Of a stretch of DNA of 64,000 bases, positions 61,610 through 64,000 are shown piece after piece. The notes under the pieces are model-generated. The model was given only the letters and a program-made list of their open reading frames with translations. It had not been told where the DNA came from and ran no database searches. Source of the stretch: Mucilaginibacter gracilis. Its GTDB lineage: Bacteria > Bacteroidota > Bacteroidia > Sphingobacteriales > Sphingobacteriaceae. The stretch covers positions 2,232,001-2,296,000 of the forward strand of contig NZ_RBKU01000001.1 of assembly GCF_003633615.1 (NCBI RefSeq). Reading direction: 5' to 3'. Both the position numbers and the translations under genes were made by a program. How positions within the stretch are numbered: position 1 is the first letter of the stretch; every line of letters begins with the position of its first letter.

Positions 61610-64000
61610 ATGACCGTCACCGAAGAGTTTGCGAGTATCGTTGCGAAGGAAGCCGAAGTCATTCCATTTTTGAAGGGGTTGGACAAAGCGCAAAAAAAAG
61701 AATTGGGGCCATCCCTCAAAAAGCTCCAGAAGCACTATTCGGAGTTTGTACAGCAGGGAACAAGCTCGTCTTATTCTTCCAGGGGATCGCAAGCTCAAAA
61801 TTTGATTCTAAGCACTGCCGCATTTATTTGTTTCAACCAAAAAGATTTTGAGCAAAGTGTTTCCTATGGGATCATTAACCGCGAGAAACTTACACCAATT
61901 TTACCCTGGTTTTGTCCGGACTGGTTCAATACTTATGTAGACAAGCTATCCCAGCAGGAGTTTGTGCCCTTTGATTACAACTGGTATCTGGATCTGATCG
62001 ATCAGGGCTATTTGCAGCTTAACCGGCAAATGGTCGCGAAAATCTTACCGGAGCTTATTTTCGTAAGAAAAGAAAAGACCTGGAAATTTGAGTACCACCC
62101 CGAAAATCTTTTAAAAAGAGAATCGACCTTAAAAGAACATCTCTGGTATTTATTTGAATTTGAAACCAACTTACACGCCGCTGAAAACTACAAGCAATTC
62201 GAGGACAACTCCGCTCCAGGTAGATGGATGAATGCGCTGAAACTTTACACTAACCAAGGAAAGATCAGCAGGGAGAGGCTGTTAAATGAAAGTATTTTAT
62301 GTGCAACAAAGAACTTTAACCAATCAGCATCGAATTGGTTTATGGATTTTTTTATGTTTCTGGAACCTTCCAAAGGTGAACTGCTGCACTTCCAAAACGA
62401 ACTGTTAAACACTTTTAATTCCGCCAATAGCAAACCTTATAACGTTGTTTTGAAATTATTTAAGGATTTGGTGGTTGATCCGGAATTTGCAATCTTACCA
62501 TTCCTTGACCATGTACCTTTGGTACTGACGGCTGAATCTAAAACAGCGGTTTCCTCAGCTCTGATGGTTTTAGATAAGCTGGCCAAAAAGTATCCTGACC
62601 AGCAGGAGCAAATCTGTGTGATTGCCTGCCAGGCTTTTATACACCAGGACAATAACTTGCAGCTCAGAGCGGCTAAGCTGCTTCAGAAATATGGCGACAC
62701 CAATTCTGAAACGCTTAAAGAAGCGCTTCAGGCTTATTATGAGAGCCTGTTTTCAGAAGCGCGCCACATCTTATCCGATTTTTCAAAGGAGTATATAAGC
62801 AGCGATGCTTTAATTGAAGATCAGCTACCGGAAGCAGCTACAGCTCTGGTGGAAATAAAGTTGCCTGAAAACTTTGACGAATTCGTCTTCTTAGCCAGCC
62901 AGTCATTTGATCAAAACGAAACGTATCATTTTGACTTGTTACCTGCGAGTATCCTGAAATTTCAAGATCAGATGACAGCGGGTAATATCCTCAAGTTAAT
63001 GCCCGCCTTCCAACGGGCTTATAAAATAATCACCAGTGATTGGGCCAGCACAATGGGTTACCTAGATAGCATGCTGGCGAAGTTTTTCACAAGCTATGGC
63101 CAGCTCCTGGTTAGCCTTAACCCTGTAGCCGCTGAGCCCATTCGCTTAATGCATCAATCTTTTGTCAAATCAGAGGAAGAAAAAAAGGCTAAATGGAATA
63201 GCTATCAAATAAGGCTCGGAAGCATTAAGGCATGGGAGATTTATACACATTCTACAGGATACAAACCACATAAGCATATCTTGCTCAATGCTTTTTTTAT
63301 GCTGGAGAGAAATAAAAGTCTGCCCTTACTGTCTACGCCAACGCATGAACCTTGCCGGGTCTCAACAATCGCATTAATTGAGCGCCTCAGTCTTTATCAG
63401 AAAGCTAATGTTATTCCAGGTGACATGGACTTTCAGGTCGCGATAGCGCGTTGTTTTACGATTGATCAGGCAGAGGCCCTCAAAATTGCAAATGCTAAAC
63501 TTCACGGTGAATATCGGGAATTGGTAGGAGTAGTCTTTGGCGAAGAACAGTCACCGAAAGACGGCTCCAAGCTTAAATCTGCCTGGCTGGTGGCTGGCGT
63601 AGTAAGAAATTCAGGTAATTTGACGAAATGGGCTAGCTATACCAGTTTAACGGATGCTTACCTTACCGGTGATTTCGCATGGAATTCATTAGTGGAGAAT
63701 TACATCTCACAGCAATATGATTATAACCTGCGCAAAAACATTGATGTACATGCTAAAAGAAAAATCATCAGGATCGACTTTGGTGACAAACAAAAAAAAA
63801 CATCAGTTTTTAAAACGGCGTTAATTAAGATCCTTCAGATCCCTGCTAAAAAAGAAACAGATTTGTCTATCTATGATTATACTGAACTCAAATTTGACTA
63901 CATCTCGGCTGAGCACAATGACATCAAACGCCTGCTTTACCTTAATCCAAATCAGCCGCAAATTCTGCTCGCTCACATCATTAACAAAGGGTTAAAATAT
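61610..64000 (+). CDS. Large DUF6493-like protein, 3' end outside window
   Basis: The frame from ATG (MTVTEEFASIVAKEAE) is open for 797 codons to the window edge. The protein is mainly helical with many Leu/Glu repeats, consistent with HEAT-like or other alpha-solenoid repeats (for example LIEDQLPEAATALVEIKLP near 400). The C-terminal visible part contains WKNSYQ-like and TGYKPHKHILLNAFFMLER blocks. I recognise it as probably the DUF6493 family found after SWIM genes in Bacteroidota. No catalytic motif is seen. The 6-bp gap to the SWIM gene suggests one operon. Confidence 0.6.
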   Translation, partial: MTVTEEFASIVAKEAEVIPFLKGLDKAQKKELGPSLKKLQKHYSEFVQQGTSSSYSSRGSQAQNLILSTAAFICFNQKDFEQSVSYGIINREKLTPILPWFCPDWFNTYVDKLSQQEFVPFDYNWYLDLIDQGYLQLNRQMVAKILPELIFVRKEKTWKFEYHPENLLKRESTLKEHLWYLFEFETNLHAAENYKQFEDNSAPGRWMNALKLYTNQGKISRERLLNESILCATKNFNQSASNWFMDFFMFLEPSKGELLHFQNELLNTFNSANSKPYNVVLKLFKDLVVDPEFAILPFLDHVPLVLTAESKTAVSSALMVLDKLAKKYPDQQEQICVIACQAFIHQDNNLQLRAAKLLQKYGDTNSETLKEALQAYYESLFSEARHILSDFSKEYISSDALIEDQLPEAATALVEIKLPENFDEFVFLASQSFDQNETYHFDLLPASILKFQDQMTAGNILKLMPAFQRAYKIITSDWASTMGYLDSMLAKFFTSYGQLLVSLNPVAAEPIRLMHQSFVKSEEEKKAKWNSYQIRLGSIKAWEIYTHSTGYKPHKHILLNAFFMLERNKSLPLLSTPTHEPCRVSTIALIERLSLYQKANVIPGDMDFQVAIARCFTIDQAEALKIANAKLHGEYRELVGVVFGEEQSPKDGSKLKSAWLVAGVVRNSGNLTKWASYTSLTDAYLTGDFAWNSLVENYISQQYDYNLRKNIDVHAKRKIIRIDFGDKQKKTSVFKTALIKILQIPAKKETDLSIYDYTELKFDYISAEHNDIKRLLYLNPNQPQILLAHIINKGLKY

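Larger units (their letters stand above)
35825..64000. mobile_element. Integrated mobilizable genomic island (left part, right end outside window)
   Basis: The block starts at a tRNA gene, has an integrase as first gene, and contains a relaxase with a MobC homologue. Its cargo includes XRE/ORF6N regulators, HEPN and AIPR proteins, a MoxR ternary system, RNA repair genes and SWIM genes. The MoxR stretch appears clearly richer in G+C than the chromosomal part before metG. No conjugation (Tra/T4SS) genes are seen here, so it is either an integrative mobilizable element or the first part of a larger ICE. Confidence 0.65.

Noticed and set aside
35806-64000. A second copy of the tRNA-Arg 3' end (attR) inside the window
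   Set aside because: I looked for the T-arm and acceptor sequence again on both strands to the right of the integrase and saw no copy; the right border should be outside.

Overview
The window looks like a chromosome segment of a Bacteroidota bacterium, most likely family Sphingobacteriaceae (Mucilaginibacter/Pedobacter-like). The reasons are SusC/SusD outer-membrane genes with a FecR anti-sigma factor and ECF sigma factor, DUF4369-TlpA thioredoxins, a BadF-type sugar kinase, promoters of the Bacteroidota form TAnnTTTG, and an IntDOT-like tyrosine recombinase. Species cannot be fixed from the sequence alone.

Layout. (1) 1-747 is the 3' end of a GH43-type glycosidase gene. (2) 748-3672 is an insertion-sequence cluster. 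It holds a complete IS982-family element (784-1759, 7-bp target duplication) and a complete IS1634-type element (1969-3555, 6-bp target duplication); the latter sits inside an older 13-bp inverted-repeat structure. (3) 3673-19792, all on the minus strand, is a regulated nutrient-uptake locus read from right to left: ECF sigma, FecR, SusC with an STN signalling domain, SusD, a surface lipoprotein, an S41 protease, three TlpA proteins, an S1-type protease and a fourth TlpA. It has no carbohydrate-active enzyme, so protein or peptide use, or redox maintenance of secreted proteins, is more likely than glycan use. A plus-strand promoter and terminator pair upstream of susC suggests a cis-antisense small RNA. 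(4) 20532-35659 is ordinary chromosomal content: a small membrane protein, an M61 peptidase, a MarR-controlled RND efflux operon (MarR, adaptor, pump, TolC), a response regulator, a BadF-family kinase, Lnt, DoxX, an LD-carboxypeptidase and MetG.

(5) At 35753-35824 there is a tRNA-Arg(CCT). Directly behind it are a cluster of short inverted motifs and a tyrosine integrase gene, which marks the left end of an integrated mobile island that runs past the right edge of the window. The island carries ORF6N and XRE regulators, a HEPN protein with tandem N-terminal modules, a 2072-residue alpha-2-macroglobulin with a TonB-receptor plug-like domain inserted in it, a small mobilization cassette (MobC remnant, relaxase, membrane accessory protein), and an AIPR-type abortive-infection protein.

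(6) 50283-57844 is a five-gene locus that matches the MoxR-vWA-beta-propeller (bpX) ternary conflict systems: bpX4-like protein, MoxR AAA+ ATPase, bpX2-like protein, vWA-propeller protein, and a membrane-anchored TPR-propeller protein. Next to it lies a two-gene RNA end-healing and sealing cassette (HD-Pnk plus RNA ligase). At the right edge are a SWIM zinc-finger gene and a large DUF6493-like gene that runs off the window; these look like the start of a second MoxR-associated system. The island therefore reads as a mobilizable defence island.
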